From positions 3,596,001 to 3,660,000 of the forward strand of contig BOPV01000001.1 in NCBI GenBank assembly GCA_018332375.1: a DNA stretch of 64,000 nucleotides, in the 5' to 3' direction. How positions within the stretch are numbered: position 1 is the first letter of the stretch; each line of letters opens with the position of its first letter. Of the stretch, positions 34,301-42,833 are shown piece by piece. Source of the stretch: Roseiterribacter gracilis (GTDB lineage Bacteria; Pseudomonadota; Alphaproteobacteria; BOG-932; Roseiterribacteraceae). The notes below the pieces were generated by a model. The model saw only the letters and a list, made by a program, of their open reading frames with translations. It was not told where the DNA came from and did not search any database. The position numbers and the translations under genes were made by a program.

Positions 34301-34426
34301 GCAGCAAGGAAAGGCTTCGGCCCAAACACGCTGACGCCGTTTGTTGGCGATGCCAACAGCGACACGCCGGAATTCAAGGCGTGGCTGGTGAATCTCGAAA
34401 AGACCGACGGTCCTGCGGTCTCGTGA
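31346..34426 (+). CDS. fdoG: formate dehydrogenase-N/O type catalytic subunit, selenoprotein
   Basis: A 1026-residue periplasmic molybdenum enzyme oxidising formate. It must be read through the TGA at 31940-31942 as selenocysteine (Sec199, context FDNQARV-U-HGPTVSSLGP), matching E. coli FdnG at residue 196. Order: Tat signal (SRRGFIKVAGVGVAVTTVGA), [4Fe-4S] motif (CPYCSVACG, GTLCPKGAA), Sec ligand to Mo, molybdopterin domains and the C-terminal dinucleotide-binding domain. GGGAGG stands five bases before a GTG at 31346; an ATG at 31352 is the alternative. FdoH and FdoI follow. Confidence 0.95.
31940..31971 (+). promoter_or_regulatory. selenocysteine codon and bacterial SECIS element
   Basis: The in-frame TGA (31940-31942) is followed after 11 bases by a hairpin: GG (31954-31955), bulged T (31956), GTCCA (31957-31961), loop GTT, TGGGC (31965-31969), CC (31970-31971). 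A bulged U below a short apical helix with G and U in the loop is what SelB recognises in E. coli formate dehydrogenase mRNAs. Confidence 0.92.
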
Positions 34427-34432
34427 GGTGAC

Positions 34433-35401
34433 ATGATGGCTTACGTGACTCCACATACCGCCAGCGCGAACCCACCCACCAAAGGTCCTGCCGCCGTCGG
34501 CGACATGAACGAAGGTGATCTGATCCGTCGCTCGGCGACCAGCAACCTGCCGGCACCAACGCGTCAGTTGGAGCCGGTGGCGAAGCTGATCGACGTTTCG
34601 AAATGCATTGGTTGCAAGGCGTGCCAGTCGGCTTGCATCGAATGGAACGACACCAAGCCCGGTGTCGAACACAATGTCGGCGTCTACGAAAATCCGCACG
34701 ATTTGACGCCGGACATGTACACGCTGATGCGGTTCAGCGAGTGGATCAATCCCGAGACCGACAATCTGGAATGGTTGATCCGCAAAGATGGCTGCATGCA
34801 TTGTGCCGATCCGGGGTGCCTCAAAGCATGCCCGGCGCCCGGCGCCATCGTGCAGTATTCGAATGGCATCGTGGATTTCGTCCACGAGAACTGCATCGGC
34901 TGCGGCTATTGCGTGAAGGGCTGCCCCTTCAACATTCCGCGCATCTCGAAGGACGAACACAAAGCGCATAAATGCACCTTGTGTTCGGATCGCGTCGCGG
35001 TCGGCCAAGGACCTGCCTGTGCCAAGGCATGTCCGACCCATGCGATCATGTTCGGCACCAAGGAGGACATGAAGAAGCACGCAGCCGGTCGCATCGCCGA
35101 TCTCAAAGCGCGCGGCTATAGCAATGCCGGGCTCTACGATCCGCAGGGCGTCGGCGGCACGCACGTCATGTACGTGCTGCACCACAACGACAAGCCGAAC
35201 ATCTATTCGAACCTTCCTGCCGATCCCAAGATCAGCCCGATCGTCAATGTGTGGAAGGGCGCGACGAAAGTTGTTGGCCTTGCCGCGATCGGTCTGGCTG
35301 CGGCGGCGGGCGTACTGCACGGCATCTTCGGCAATCCCAACCGCGTGCATGAAGAAGAAGAGGCGCAGGCCGAACAGCTCGTCGATCGGGGAGTGCACTG
35401 A
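34433..35401 (+). CDS. fdoH: formate dehydrogenase, iron-sulfur beta subunit
   Basis: A 322-residue electron-transfer subunit with four [4Fe-4S] clusters: [42 protein letters not shown] and CTLCSDRV with later cysteines [10 protein letters not shown] membrane helix near the C-terminus ([20 protein letters not shown]) anchors it, as in FdnH/FdoH. It passes electrons from FdoG to the cytochrome b subunit. GAGGTGAC precedes the start, six bases after fdoG; a second ATG follows one codon later. Confidence 0.95.
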   Translation: MMAYVTPHTASANPPTKGPAAVGDMNEGDLIRRSATSNLPAPTRQLEPVAKLIDVSKCIGCKACQSACIEWNDTKPGVEHNVGVYENPHDLTPDMYTLMRFSEWINPETDNLEWLIRKDGCMHCADPGCLKACPAPGAIVQYSNGIVDFVHENCIGCGYCVKGCPFNIPRISKDEHKAHKCTLCSDRVAVGQGPACAKACPTHAIMFGTKEDMKKHAAGRIADLKARGYSNAGLYDPQGVGGTHVMYVLHHNDKPNIYSNLPADPKISPIVNVWKGATKVVGLAAIGLAAAAGVLHGIFGNPNRVHEEEEAQAEQLVDRGVH

Positions 35402-36081
35402 TGAGCACCACTGAAGACGTCGTCACCCAACCTGGCGATGCAGTCGAACCGGGCCGTCCGGTCACGGTGCATCGCTATACGGCGGCAGCGCGCGTCAATC
35501 ACTGGATCACGGCGGTCAGCTTGGTCCTGTTGGCATTGTCGGGATTGGCGCTGTTCCATCCGTCACTGTTCTTCCTGACCAATTTGTTCGGCGGCGGACA
35601 GACGACACGCGCGATCCATCCTTGGATCGGCGTGGTGCTGTTTTTCAGCTTCTCGCTTCTCTTCATCCGCTTCTGGCGCGCCAATCTTTGGCGGCGAGAA
35701 GACACGCAATGGAGCAAGCAGATCACCGATGTTATCGGTGGGCACGAAGAACGCCTGCCCGAACTTGGCAAGTACAATGCCGGCCAGAAGCTCGTCTTCT
35801 GGAGCATGACGTTGCTGATCCTGACCCTGATCATCACCGGCCTGGCGATGTGGGATCAGTATTTCGGCGAATATCTGGCCATCGAACCTAAGCGCATCGC
35901 GGCGCTGATCCACGCGCTGTGCGCTTTCACCATCATCTGCGTTTGGATCGTCCATGTGTATGCGGCGATCTGGGTCAAAGGTACGTTCAGCGCGATGACC
36001 AGCGGCAAAGTGACTGGCGGCTGGGCATGGCGACATCACCGCAAATGGCTGCGTAAACTGGCGCAGCATCCGACGCGCTAA
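35401..36081 (+). CDS. fdoI: formate dehydrogenase, cytochrome b556 subunit
   Basis: A 226-residue membrane subunit with four helices and haem-binding histidines in RVNHWITAVSLVLLALSG, AIHPWIGVVLFF and the last helix region IVHVYAAIWV. It takes electrons from FdoH to the quinone pool. The start overlaps the fdoH stop (TGATG). The C-terminus (GGWAWRHHRKWLRKL) is basic. Confidence 0.93.
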   Translation: MSTTEDVVTQPGDAVEPGRPVTVHRYTAAARVNHWITAVSLVLLALSGLALFHPSLFFLTNLFGGGQTTRAIHPWIGVVLFFSFSLLFIRFWRANLWRREDTQWSKQITDVIGGHEERLPELGKYNAGQKLVFWSMTLLILTLIITGLAMWDQYFGEYLAIEPKRIAALIHALCAFTIICVWIVHVYAAIWVKGTFSAMTSGKVTGGWAWRHHRKWLRKLAQHPTR

Positions 36082-36129
36082 CTCCGGTTCCATCGTCCCA
36101 CGTGGCCGGTCCGGTTCGTGAGGTTCTGA

Positions 36130-37044
36130 ATGTCTGATACGTTTCCCGCCGCCGATCCTTCCATGGTCGGCGGCGTCTCCCCGGCGCCCTTCGCCTATTT
36201 GCCCAAACCGTTGTCGATGTTCGCGCGCCGTGCCGCGCGCTTCGACGCGTTGGCGGCGAACAATGAGCTGGCGCCGTATCTCGCCTTCTTGGCGTCGCTG
36301 GCGCGCGCGCAGCAAACCGTGCAGGACGCGCTGCCGCCGCAAGCCGACCTCGATCGTGCCGGCTTGGAACGCGCGCGCGAATTTGGCATGCCGCCGCTCG
36401 ATCGTGACGCGATCCGCACCGATCCGACGACATTGCAGGTGCTGCGCGCGTTGCTCGACGAGGCAGCCAAGATCGAGATGCCGGCACCGGCCGCAACCGC
36501 GCTGGCACGCGTGCGCGATGCCGATGGAACCGTCACCGACCAGATGCTGCGCGACGTACTGGCCGATGCGATCCCGGCCGATGCGCTGGCCGAACATGCC
36601 TTCGTCGCTGCTGCGATGCAGGTGCAGTTCGCGCGCATGGCGGCGCAGCTCGACACCAAGCTGCTCGGCGCGGTGCATCCGGGCACTTGCCCCGCCTGCG
36701 GCGGCGCGCCGGTTGCGAGCATGGTGGTTGGCTGGATCGGCGCAGAGTCGACGCGCTACTGCGTCTGTTCGCTGTGCGCGACGATGTGGAATCACGTGCG
36801 CGTCAAATGCGTGCTGTGTGATTCCAATGCGGCTGTCACCTATCGCGAGATCGAAGGTGGTGCGGGCACGATCAAAGCGGAATGCTGCGGCACCTGCCAC
36901 GGCTATGTGAAGGTTCTGGAAGAACGCAAAGACACGGCCATGGAGGCCTTCGCCGACGACGTCGCCAGTTTGGGCCTCGACATTCTATTGCGTGACACCG
37001 AATTCCGCCGCGGCAGCTTCAATCCGTTTTTGCTCGGCGCCTGA
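36130..37044 (+). CDS. fdhE: formate dehydrogenase accessory protein
   Basis: A 304-residue cytoplasmic protein needed for maturation of membrane formate dehydrogenases. The C-terminal half has the FdhE rubredoxin-like cysteine pairs: CPACGGAP, CVCSLCATMW, CVLCDSN and CCGTCHGYVKV. It lies between the structural genes and selA. GAGG seven bases before the ATG supports the start. Confidence 0.93.
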   Translation: MSDTFPAADPSMVGGVSPAPFAYLPKPLSMFARRAARFDALAANNELAPYLAFLASLARAQQTVQDALPPQADLDRAGLERAREFGMPPLDRDAIRTDPTTLQVLRALLDEAAKIEMPAPAATALARVRDADGTVTDQMLRDVLADAIPADALAEHAFVAAAMQVQFARMAAQLDTKLLGAVHPGTCPACGGAPVASMVVGWIGAESTRYCVCSLCATMWNHVRVKCVLCDSNAAVTYREIEGGAGTIKAECCGTCHGYVKVLEERKDTAMEAFADDVASLGLDILLRDTEFRRGSFNPFLLGA

Positions 37045-37046
37045 CG

Positions 37047-38423
37047 ATGAACGAGATGCTGCGGCACTTGCCGTCGGTGGACCAGCTGCTGCGCGATGCC
37101 GGCGCGTTGATCGAGCAACACGGCCGTCTGCGCACCAAGGAAGCAGTACGCGCGGCGCTGGACGCGGCGCGCGCGGGCAAAAGCGGCGCTACGTCCGACG
37201 CGCTTTTGCAGCAAGCCGCCAGCTTGCTCGACCGCGAAGCGCAGCCGTCGCTGCGACCGGTGTTCAATTTGACCGGCACGGTGCTGCACACGAATTTGGG
37301 CCGCGCCTTGTTGGCGGCCGAGGCGATCGAAGCGGCAAACATCGCGATGCGGCAGGCCGTGACGCTGGAATTCAATGTCGATGGCGGCCATCGCGGCGAG
37401 CGCGACGACCATCTGCGCGGCCTGCTGCTGGAATTGACCGGCGCCGAAGACGCAACGGTGGTGAACAACAACGCCGCCGCTGTTTTGCTGGTGCTGAACA
37501 GTCTTGGGTTGGGCAAGCAGGCGATCGTGTCGCGCGGCGAGCTGATCGAAATCGGCGGCTCGTTCCGCATGCCCGACATTATGAGTCGCGCCGGCGTCGA
37601 GCTGGTCGAAGTCGGCACCACCAACCGCACCCACGCGAAAGACTATGCAGCTGCGATCACCGATCGCACTGGGCTGATCCTCAAAGTCCATACGTCGAAC
37701 TACCGGATCGAAGGCTTCACCGCCGAAATGGCGGCGCCGGATCTGGCGCGACTGGCGCAGGAACGCGGCGTGCCGCTGGTCAATGATCTCGGTTCTGGAT
37801 CGCTGGTCGATTTGTCGGTCTATGGATTGGCCAAAGAACCGACCGTGCGCGAAGCGGTGGCCGAAGGCGCCGATATCATCACCTTCTCCGGCGACAAGCT
37901 GCTGGGCGGACCGCAAGCAGGCTTCATCATCGGCAAGCGCGAGCTGATCGCGCAAATCAACCGCAACCCGATGAAGCGCGCGCTGCGCGTCGACAAGATT
38001 CGCCTCGCGGCGCTGGAAGCGACGTTGCGCCTCTATCGCGATCCCGATCGGCTGGCCGCGCGCTTGCCAACTTTGCGTGCGCTGGCGCGCCCCGCGGCCG
38101 AGATCGAAGCGCAGGCCCAGCGTCTACGTCCGCTGGTGCAATCTTTCTTCGGCGATGTGCTGACCGTCACCGTCGTTCCGTGCCAAAGCCAGGTCGGATC
38201 GGGCGCGCTGCCGACGTCGACGATTTCCAGCGCTGCGCTTTCGCTGCGTCCGGCAAGCAGCGACGGACGGCTGGTCGAACGGCTTGCGATGGGATTCCGC
38301 AATCTGCACACGCCGATCGTCGGCCGGATCGAGGATGGCGCGTTGCTGTTCGATCTCCGTTGTCTCGAAGACGACACGTCTTTGCTCGCCGCTCTCACGC
38401 CGCATCTGCATGAAATTTTTTAA
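37047..38423 (+). CDS. selA: L-seryl-tRNA(Sec) selenium transferase
   Basis: A 458-residue PLP enzyme converting Ser-tRNA(Sec) to Sec-tRNA(Sec) with selenophosphate from SelD. The PLP lysine is Lys284 in FSGDKLLGGPQAG, matching E. coli Lys295. Other family marks: LRPVFNLTGTVLHTNLGRALL and HTSNYRIEGFT. It begins two bases after fdhE and overlaps the next gene by 14 bases, so fdhE through selB appears to be one transcript. Confidence 0.96.
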   Translation: MNEMLRHLPSVDQLLRDAGALIEQHGRLRTKEAVRAALDAARAGKSGATSDALLQQAASLLDREAQPSLRPVFNLTGTVLHTNLGRALLAAEAIEAANIAMRQAVTLEFNVDGGHRGERDDHLRGLLLELTGAEDATVVNNNAAAVLLVLNSLGLGKQAIVSRGELIEIGGSFRMPDIMSRAGVELVEVGTTNRTHAKDYAAAITDRTGLILKVHTSNYRIEGFTAEMAAPDLARLAQERGVPLVNDLGSGSLVDLSVYGLAKEPTVREAVAEGADIITFSGDKLLGGPQAGFIIGKRELIAQINRNPMKRALRVDKIRLAALEATLRLYRDPDRLAARLPTLRALARPAAEIEAQAQRLRPLVQSFFGDVLTVTVVPCQSQVGSGALPTSTISSAALSLRPASSDGRLVERLAMGFRNLHTPIVGRIEDGALLFDLRCLEDDTSLLAALTPHLHEIF

Positions 38424-39177
38424 TCGGCTCTTTCGTCGCGACAGCAATCTCGGCGACTTCGAGCGCGCCGCCGCCGCCGCACAGGCCGGCGACTATGAAT
38501 GGGCGCTGGCGATCTGGGAGCGTCTGGCGCGCGAGCATAAAATGCCGCGCGCGCAGAATGCGATCGGCGCCTGTTTTTCCGAAGGATGGGGCGTCGAGCG
38601 CGACATTGCGCTTGCGGCGCGCTGGTTCGAATTGGCGGCCCAAGGCGGAGACGCCATCGGACAACGCAATCTGGCGACGTTGTATTTCCGCGGCGAGGGC
38701 GTGACGCAGGATTACGCGAAAGCCGCCGAACTCTATCGCCAAGCAGCGGTGCAGGGCGACGCGCAGGCGCAGGACATGCTGGCCTGGATGCTGCTCGAAG
38801 GAACGGTGATCCCACCCAATCCGGAGGAGGCGCGGCGCTGGTCGGAATTGGCGGCGGCGCAAGGCATCCCATCCTCGATGACGCGTCTCGGCATGCTCTA
38901 TCACGACGCGTTGGGCGTGACGCGCGATCCCGCCAAAGCGGCGCATTGGTGGGCGCAAGCAGCGCAGCTCGGCGAGGCGGACGGGCAGGCGATGCTGGGC
39001 GCCGCTTATCATCTGGGATCGGGCGTCGAACGCGATCCCGAAACGGCGCTGATGTGGCTGTTGCGCGCGCAACGCGCTGGCAGCTCGCTGGCCCATTCGT
39101 TTCTGGCGCCGATGCGCGGCACGATGAGCGAGGCGCAAGTCAATAACGCGCAGCGCAGATCGGAAGAGCCGTTGTGA
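38410..39177 (+). CDS. Sel1-repeat protein between selA and selB
   Basis: A 255-residue protein made of about five to six Sel1-like repeats: GACFSEGWGVERDIALAARW, ATLYFRGEGVTQDYAKAAEL, AWMLLEGTVIPPNPEEARRW, GMLYHDALGVTRDPAKAAHW and GAAYHLGSGVERDPETALMW. Such repeats bind proteins. There is no signal peptide. It overlaps selA upstream and selB downstream (GTGA), so it is made with both; a role in selenoprotein synthesis is suggested by position only. The name Sel1 is unrelated to selenium. Confidence 0.85.
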   Translation: MKFFNRLFRRDSNLGDFERAAAAAQAGDYEWALAIWERLAREHKMPRAQNAIGACFSEGWGVERDIALAARWFELAAQGGDAIGQRNLATLYFRGEGVTQDYAKAAELYRQAAVQGDAQAQDMLAWMLLEGTVIPPNPEEARRWSELAAAQGIPSSMTRLGMLYHDALGVTRDPAKAAHWWAQAAQLGEADGQAMLGAAYHLGSGVERDPETALMWLLRAQRAGSSLAHSFLAPMRGTMSEAQVNNAQRRSEEPL

Positions 39178-41138
39178 TCGTCGGTACCGCCGGTCACGTC
39201 GATCACGGCAAGACGTCGCTGGTTCAGGCGCTGACCGGCATCGATACCGACCGGCTCAAAGAAGAAAAAGCACGCGGCATTTCGATCGAGCTGGGCTTCG
39301 CCTATCTGCCGGCCACTGACGGCGACGTCATCGGCTTCATCGACGTACCCGGCCACGAACGCTTCGTGCACACGATGCTGGCGGGCGCCGGCGGGATTGA
39401 TTTTCTGCTGCTGGTGATCGCCGCCGACGACGGCGTCATGCCGCAAACGCGCGAGCATCTGGCGATCGTCGATCTGCTGGGCGTGCGACGCGGCCTGGTC
39501 GTGGTGAGCAAGATCGATCTCGTCGATGCCACGCGCCGCCGCGAGGTCGAAACCGAGATCGCAAATCTGCTGGCCCCGACCGCGCTTGCGGGCATCGACA
39601 TGCTTTCCGTGTCGACGCGCACCGGCGCCGGGCTCGACGCGTTGCGCGCGCGCCTGGTTCGCGAAGCGACCGAGGCGACCGTGCGTCTGGCCGACCGGCG
39701 CTTTCGCTTGTCGGTGGATCGGTGTTTCACCTTGGCTGGCGCCGGCACCGTCGTCACGGGCACAGTTCTGTCTGGTCAAGTTGCAGTCGGCGATCAGGTG
39801 CTTGTCAGCCCGTCGGGCAAAGCAGCGCGCGTTCGTTCGCTGCACGCGCAGAACCGTGCCGCCGAACGCGGCGTCGCCGGACAACGGTGCGCGCTGAATC
39901 TCGCCGGCGAAGAGATCTCGAAAGACGCGATCGCGCGCGGCGACATGGTGCTGGATCCGACTCTGCATGCGCCGACCGATCGGATCGACGCGCAGTTTCG
40001 CCTCTTGCCCGAAGAAAGTCGCGATGCGGTGATGTGGCAACCGGTGCGGTTGCACCACGCCGCCGTCGAGGTTGGCGCGCGGCTGGTGCCGTTGCAGGGC
40101 TCGACCATCGCGCCGGGTGCGTCCGGCTTTGTGCAGCTCGTCACCGACCAGCCGATCGCAGCCGCGGCGGGCGACGCGTTCGTACTGCGCGACAATTCCG
40201 GCCAGCGCACGATCGGCGGCGGGCGCTTTCTCGATCTGCGCGCGCCGGCACGCAAACGGCGCGGTGATGCGCGACTGGCGCAGCTCGACGCATTGGCGCA
40301 GCACACGCCGGCGGACATCATCGCGGCACTTCTCGACGCGCCGCCGCACCTGCTCGACCTGACCAGCTTTGCGCGCGATCACGCGCTGCCGGTACAGGCG
40401 ATCGATGCGATCGCGGCTGCGCTGGATTTGTCCGTGCTGACCATCGACGGGCAAAGCTGGGCGATGACCGGCGCGCAGGCGGCGCAGTTCCGCGCTTCGA
40501 TGCTCGACACGCTCGATCGCTATCACCGCGAACATCCCGACCTGCAGGGGATCGGGCTCGAACGGTTGCGGCTGCAGCTCGAACCGCGTTTGGCAGCGCC
40601 CTTGTTCAAGGCGGCACTGCAACGCGAAGCGCGCGGTGGTGCGATCGCGCTCAGCGGTGCGTGGGTGCGCCGTGCCGAACATGTCGTGCGTTTGACGCCG
40701 TATGACGAAGAACTCTGGCACGAAATCCGCCCGCTCCTGGGCGATACGGCGCGGTTCCGCCCGCCGCGTGTGCGCGACCTATCGCATACGCTCGACGTTG
40801 CCGAAGAAGATGTGCGTCGTCTGTGCAAGCTGTTGAGCCGGTTGGGCCAGGTCGACGAAATCGCGCACGACCATTTCTTCTTGCGCAGCACGACGGCCGA
40901 GATGGTCGAGATCGTGCGCGACCTCGCCACGCACGCGCCGGACGGGCAATTTGTGGCGGCGCAGTTTCGCGACAAGGTCGAGAATGGCCGCAAAGTCGCG
41001 ATCGAAATTCTGGAGTTCTTCGATCGCCACGGCATCACCTTGCGCCGTGGCGAGCAGCGTCGCATCAATATGCATCGCATGGATCTGTTCGGCGCCGCCG
41101 AGCAGATCCATGCGATGTCTCCCGAAGCCTTGGCGTAG
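39174..41138 (+). CDS. selB: selenocysteine-specific elongation factor
   Basis: A 654-residue GTPase delivering Sec-tRNA(Sec) to the ribosome at SECIS-marked UGA codons. G domain motifs: [23 protein letters not shown], and VVSKIDLVD in place of NKxD. EF-Tu-like domains II and III follow, then C-terminal winged helices that bind SECIS RNA. The start is GTG. The last codons (encoding SPEALA and the stop) lie inside a REP-like palindrome (41117-41144), so the C-terminal tail looks created by that repeat. Confidence 0.95.
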   Translation: MIVGTAGHVDHGKTSLVQALTGIDTDRLKEEKARGISIELGFAYLPATDGDVIGFIDVPGHERFVHTMLAGAGGIDFLLLVIAADDGVMPQTREHLAIVDLLGVRRGLVVVSKIDLVDATRRREVETEIANLLAPTALAGIDMLSVSTRTGAGLDALRARLVREATEATVRLADRRFRLSVDRCFTLAGAGTVVTGTVLSGQVAVGDQVLVSPSGKAARVRSLHAQNRAAERGVAGQRCALNLAGEEISKDAIARGDMVLDPTLHAPTDRIDAQFRLLPEESRDAVMWQPVRLHHAAVEVGARLVPLQGSTIAPGASGFVQLVTDQPIAAAAGDAFVLRDNSGQRTIGGGRFLDLRAPARKRRGDARLAQLDALAQHTPADIIAALLDAPPHLLDLTSFARDHALPVQAIDAIAAALDLSVLTIDGQSWAMTGAQAAQFRASMLDTLDRYHREHPDLQGIGLERLRLQLEPRLAAPLFKAALQREARGGAIALSGAWVRRAEHVVRLTPYDEELWHEIRPLLGDTARFRPPRVRDLSHTLDVAEEDVRRLCKLLSRLGQVDEIAHDHFFLRSTTAEMVEIVRDLATHAPDGQFVAAQFRDKVENGRKVAIEILEFFDRHGITLRRGEQRRINMHRMDLFGAAEQIHAMSPEALA

Positions 41139-41144
41139 GGAGAC
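41117..41144 (+). repeat. REP-like palindrome, copy 1, overlapping the selB stop
   Basis: GTCTCCC (41117-41123) and GGGAGAC (41138-41144) enclose GAAGCCTTGGCGTA. The unit fits TCYCCCGAAGC-N-GCGTAGGGRGA, shared with copies at 41165-41195 and 55207-55232. It encodes the end of SelB and its stop codon. Confidence 0.75.
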
Positions 41145-41164
41145 TGGTTGCGCAGGTAGATAGA

Positions 41165-41195
41165 GTCTCCCTACGCGCTGCGCGCTTCGGGAGAC
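41165..41195 (-). repeat. REP-like palindrome, copy 2, inverted
   Basis: On the minus strand this is TCTCCCGAAGC, a few bases, GCGTAGGGAGA, the same unit as copy 1 in opposite orientation. Copies 1 and 2 together give a 13-base perfect inverted repeat (41133-41145 with 41164-41176), the paired arrangement typical of BIME elements. Confidence 0.75.
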
Positions 41196-41215
41196 GAAAT
41201 CCCTTTGGGATTTCG
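41195..41215 (+). other. hairpin directly before tRNA-Sec
   Basis: CGAAATCCC (41195-41203) and GGGATTTCG (41207-41215) form 9-base arms around TTT, ending on the first base of the tRNA. It may mark the 5' leader for processing. Confidence 0.6.
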
Positions 41216-41311
41216 GAAGAGAAGCGTTCCCCGGTGGGGCGTCCGGACTTCAAATCCGGGTGGGGCCGCGAGCCGGTCCTAGGTGGGTTCGACTCCCACT
41301 CTCTTCCGCCA
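41215..41311 (+). tRNA. selC: tRNA-Sec (anticodon TCA)
   Basis: A 97-base selenocysteine tRNA including the encoded CCA. The extended 8-bp acceptor stem pairs GGAAGAGA (41215-41222) with TCTCTTCC (41300-41307); discriminator G308. The anticodon arm CCGGA-CTTCAAA-TCCGG carries TCA at 41240-41242, there is a long variable arm (GGGGCCGCGAGCCGGTCC) and a T arm with GGTTCGACTCC. It resembles E. coli selC closely. It is serylated by SerRS, converted by SelA and delivered by SelB to the fdoG UGA. Confidence 0.96.
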
Positions 41312-41347
41312 CCCTTCGCTGCTGCGCAGCTGCGGGTGGCGCGCCAC
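41308..41347 (+). repeat. tRNA-tail hairpin repeat downstream of tRNA-Sec
   Basis: GCCACCC (41308-41314, including the tRNA CCA) pairs with GGGTGGC (41334-41340), with CTGCTGCGCAGC (41319-41330) inside. GTGGCGCGCCAC (41336-41347) is itself a palindrome. CTGCTGCGCAGC and GGTGGCGCGCCA both recur beside tRNA-Leu at 55171-55262. It probably acts as a terminator or processing signal. Confidence 0.6.
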
Positions 41348-41354
41348 ACTTACG

Positions 41355-41717
41355 CTAGCATTTGTTTTGCGCCGGCTTCGCCGACGTGCCGGCGAGGTCG
41401 AGGCCGGTTGCGACGGCCGGCTGTTCGAGATCGCGCGGTCCAGCGGTCGCCGATGTGCCCGGTGTAGTTCCGGTTTGCGAGCCGCCGAAGCCGCTACCGC
41501 TCCATCCGGTTGAGCCACCCGAATTGCTCGAAGCGGTACCAGAATTCGGCCCCTGTTCGGTCTTGGACGCGGGCCCGCTGCCACTGGCATTGGCCTGTTG
41601 GCACGTCGCCGCGTTCTTCGACGAGCCTTCAGTGCCTTCGGGCTGCGGCTGGGTTGCCTGCTGTTGCGCAAAGGCTGGGGCTGCAATCAGCAAAGCTGCG
41701 AACAGGAACTTGGTCAT
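41355..41717 (-). CDS. small secreted Gly/Ser/Thr-rich protein
   Basis: A 120-residue protein with a clear signal peptide (MTKFLFAALLIAAPAFAQQQ). The mature part is low in complexity, rich in Gly, Ser, Thr and Gln (SGGSTGWSGSGFGGSQTGTT), with only two cysteines, one at residue 39 and one as the last residue. I do not recognise a family. GGAGACAG precedes the ATG. It sits between tRNA-Sec and selD on the selD strand. Confidence 0.6.
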   Translation of the reverse strand: MTKFLFAALLIAAPAFAQQQATQPQPEGTEGSSKNAATCQQANASGSGPASKTEQGPNSGTASSNSGGSTGWSGSGFGGSQTGTTPGTSATAGPRDLEQPAVATGLDLAGTSAKPAQNKC

Positions 41718-41771
41718 GACTGTCTCCGGAACATCCGAAGACAGAAAGCCCGGCCAGCTGCGCCTGTTCCC

Positions 41772-42833
41772 TCAGCGCACCACAATCGCTGCGTCGCCGG
41801 CCTCTGCGTGGCCAATCACGCGCGCAGCGGCAAAGCCGGCTTGGTTGATCTGCGCCAGCAGCCGCCCCGCGTCATCGGGCGCACAGGCGACGAGCAATCC
41901 ACCCGACGTCTGCGGATCCGTCAGCAATGCGCGCAAGCTTGCCGGTGCGTCGGCAGGCAGTTGGACGGCAGCGCCGTAACTGTCCCAGTTGCGGTTCGAC
42001 GCGCCGGTGATGAAGCCCTGCGCGGCAAGCGCCTGCGCTTGGCGCAGCAACGGCACATTGTCGGCGTTGAGCACGATGCGCAGCTTTGATGCACGCGCCA
42101 TCTCCAGCCCGTGTCCCAACAGGCCGAAGCCGGTGACGTCGGTGATCGCATGCACAGCGTCGTCGGTGCCGAGCGTTGCACCGACGCGATTGAGTTGCGT
42201 CGTCGATGCAATCAGCTCGTCATAGCCGGCAGCGTCGAGCGCGCTTTTCTTGAACGCGGCGGAATAGATGCCGACGCCGATCGGCTTGGTCAGGATCAGC
42301 GTGTCGCCGGGTTTTGCGTCGGCGTTGCGACGAATGTTCTTCTTCTTCCCGGTGCCGATGACGGCAAGCCCGTAGACGGGTTCCGGACAATCGATCGAAT
42401 GTCCGCCCGCGATCGGAATGCCCGCTTCGGCGCAGATCGACGCGCCGCCGGCGAGAATCTCGCGCACCGTGTCGGGCGCCAGCTTGTCGATCGGCATGCC
42501 AAGAATCGCGAGCGCGAAAATTGGCGCCCCGCCCATCGCGTAGATGTCCGAGATCGCATTGGTCGCTGCGATCCGGCCGAAGTCGCGCGGGTCGTCGACC
42601 ATCGGCATGAAAAAGTCGGTGGTTGCGATGACGCAGGTCTCGTCATCGAGCGCCCAGACGGCTGCGTCATCGGCATTGTCGCTGCCGACCAGCAGTTTGG
42701 GAAACACCGCAGCAGGGCCGGGAAGATCGGTGAGCAGCTTTTGCAACACCGACGGCGCCAGCTTGCAGCCGCAGCCGCCGCCATGCGCGAGACTCGTCAA
42801 TCGTGGATGCGACGCGTTCATTCCAGCGATCAT
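41772..42833 (-). CDS. selD: selenophosphate synthetase
   Basis: A 353-residue enzyme making selenophosphate from selenide and ATP, the selenium donor for SelA. The N-terminal glycine-rich loop [19 protein letters not shown] carries Cys21 and Lys24, matching E. coli Cys17 and Lys20; a selenocysteine is not used here. Other marks: [21 protein letters not shown] and [10 protein letters not shown]. The frame stays open far upstream, but [15 protein letters not shown] at 42833 fits the family length. It is transcribed away from the selA-selB operon, and a hairpin abuts its start. Confidence 0.93.
   Translation of the reverse strand: MIAGMNASHPRLTSLAHGGGCGCKLAPSVLQKLLTDLPGPAAVFPKLLVGSDNADDAAVWALDDETCVIATTDFFMPMVDDPRDFGRIAATNAISDIYAMGGAPIFALAILGMPIDKLAPDTVREILAGGASICAEAGIPIAGGHSIDCPEPVYGLAVIGTGKKKNIRRNADAKPGDTLILTKPIGVGIYSAAFKKSALDAAGYDELIASTTQLNRVGATLGTDDAVHAITDVTGFGLLGHGLEMARASKLRIVLNADNVPLLRQAQALAAQGFITGASNRNWDSYGAAVQLPADAPASLRALLTDPQTSGGLLVACAPDDAGRLLAQINQAGFAAARVIGHAEAGDAAIVVR

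Noticed and set aside
31178..34426. Two separate genes or a broken pseudogene at 31178-31942 and 31955-34426
   Set aside because: The TGA is at the selenocysteine site of the family, has a SECIS and is surrounded by Sec genes; both halves are otherwise intact.
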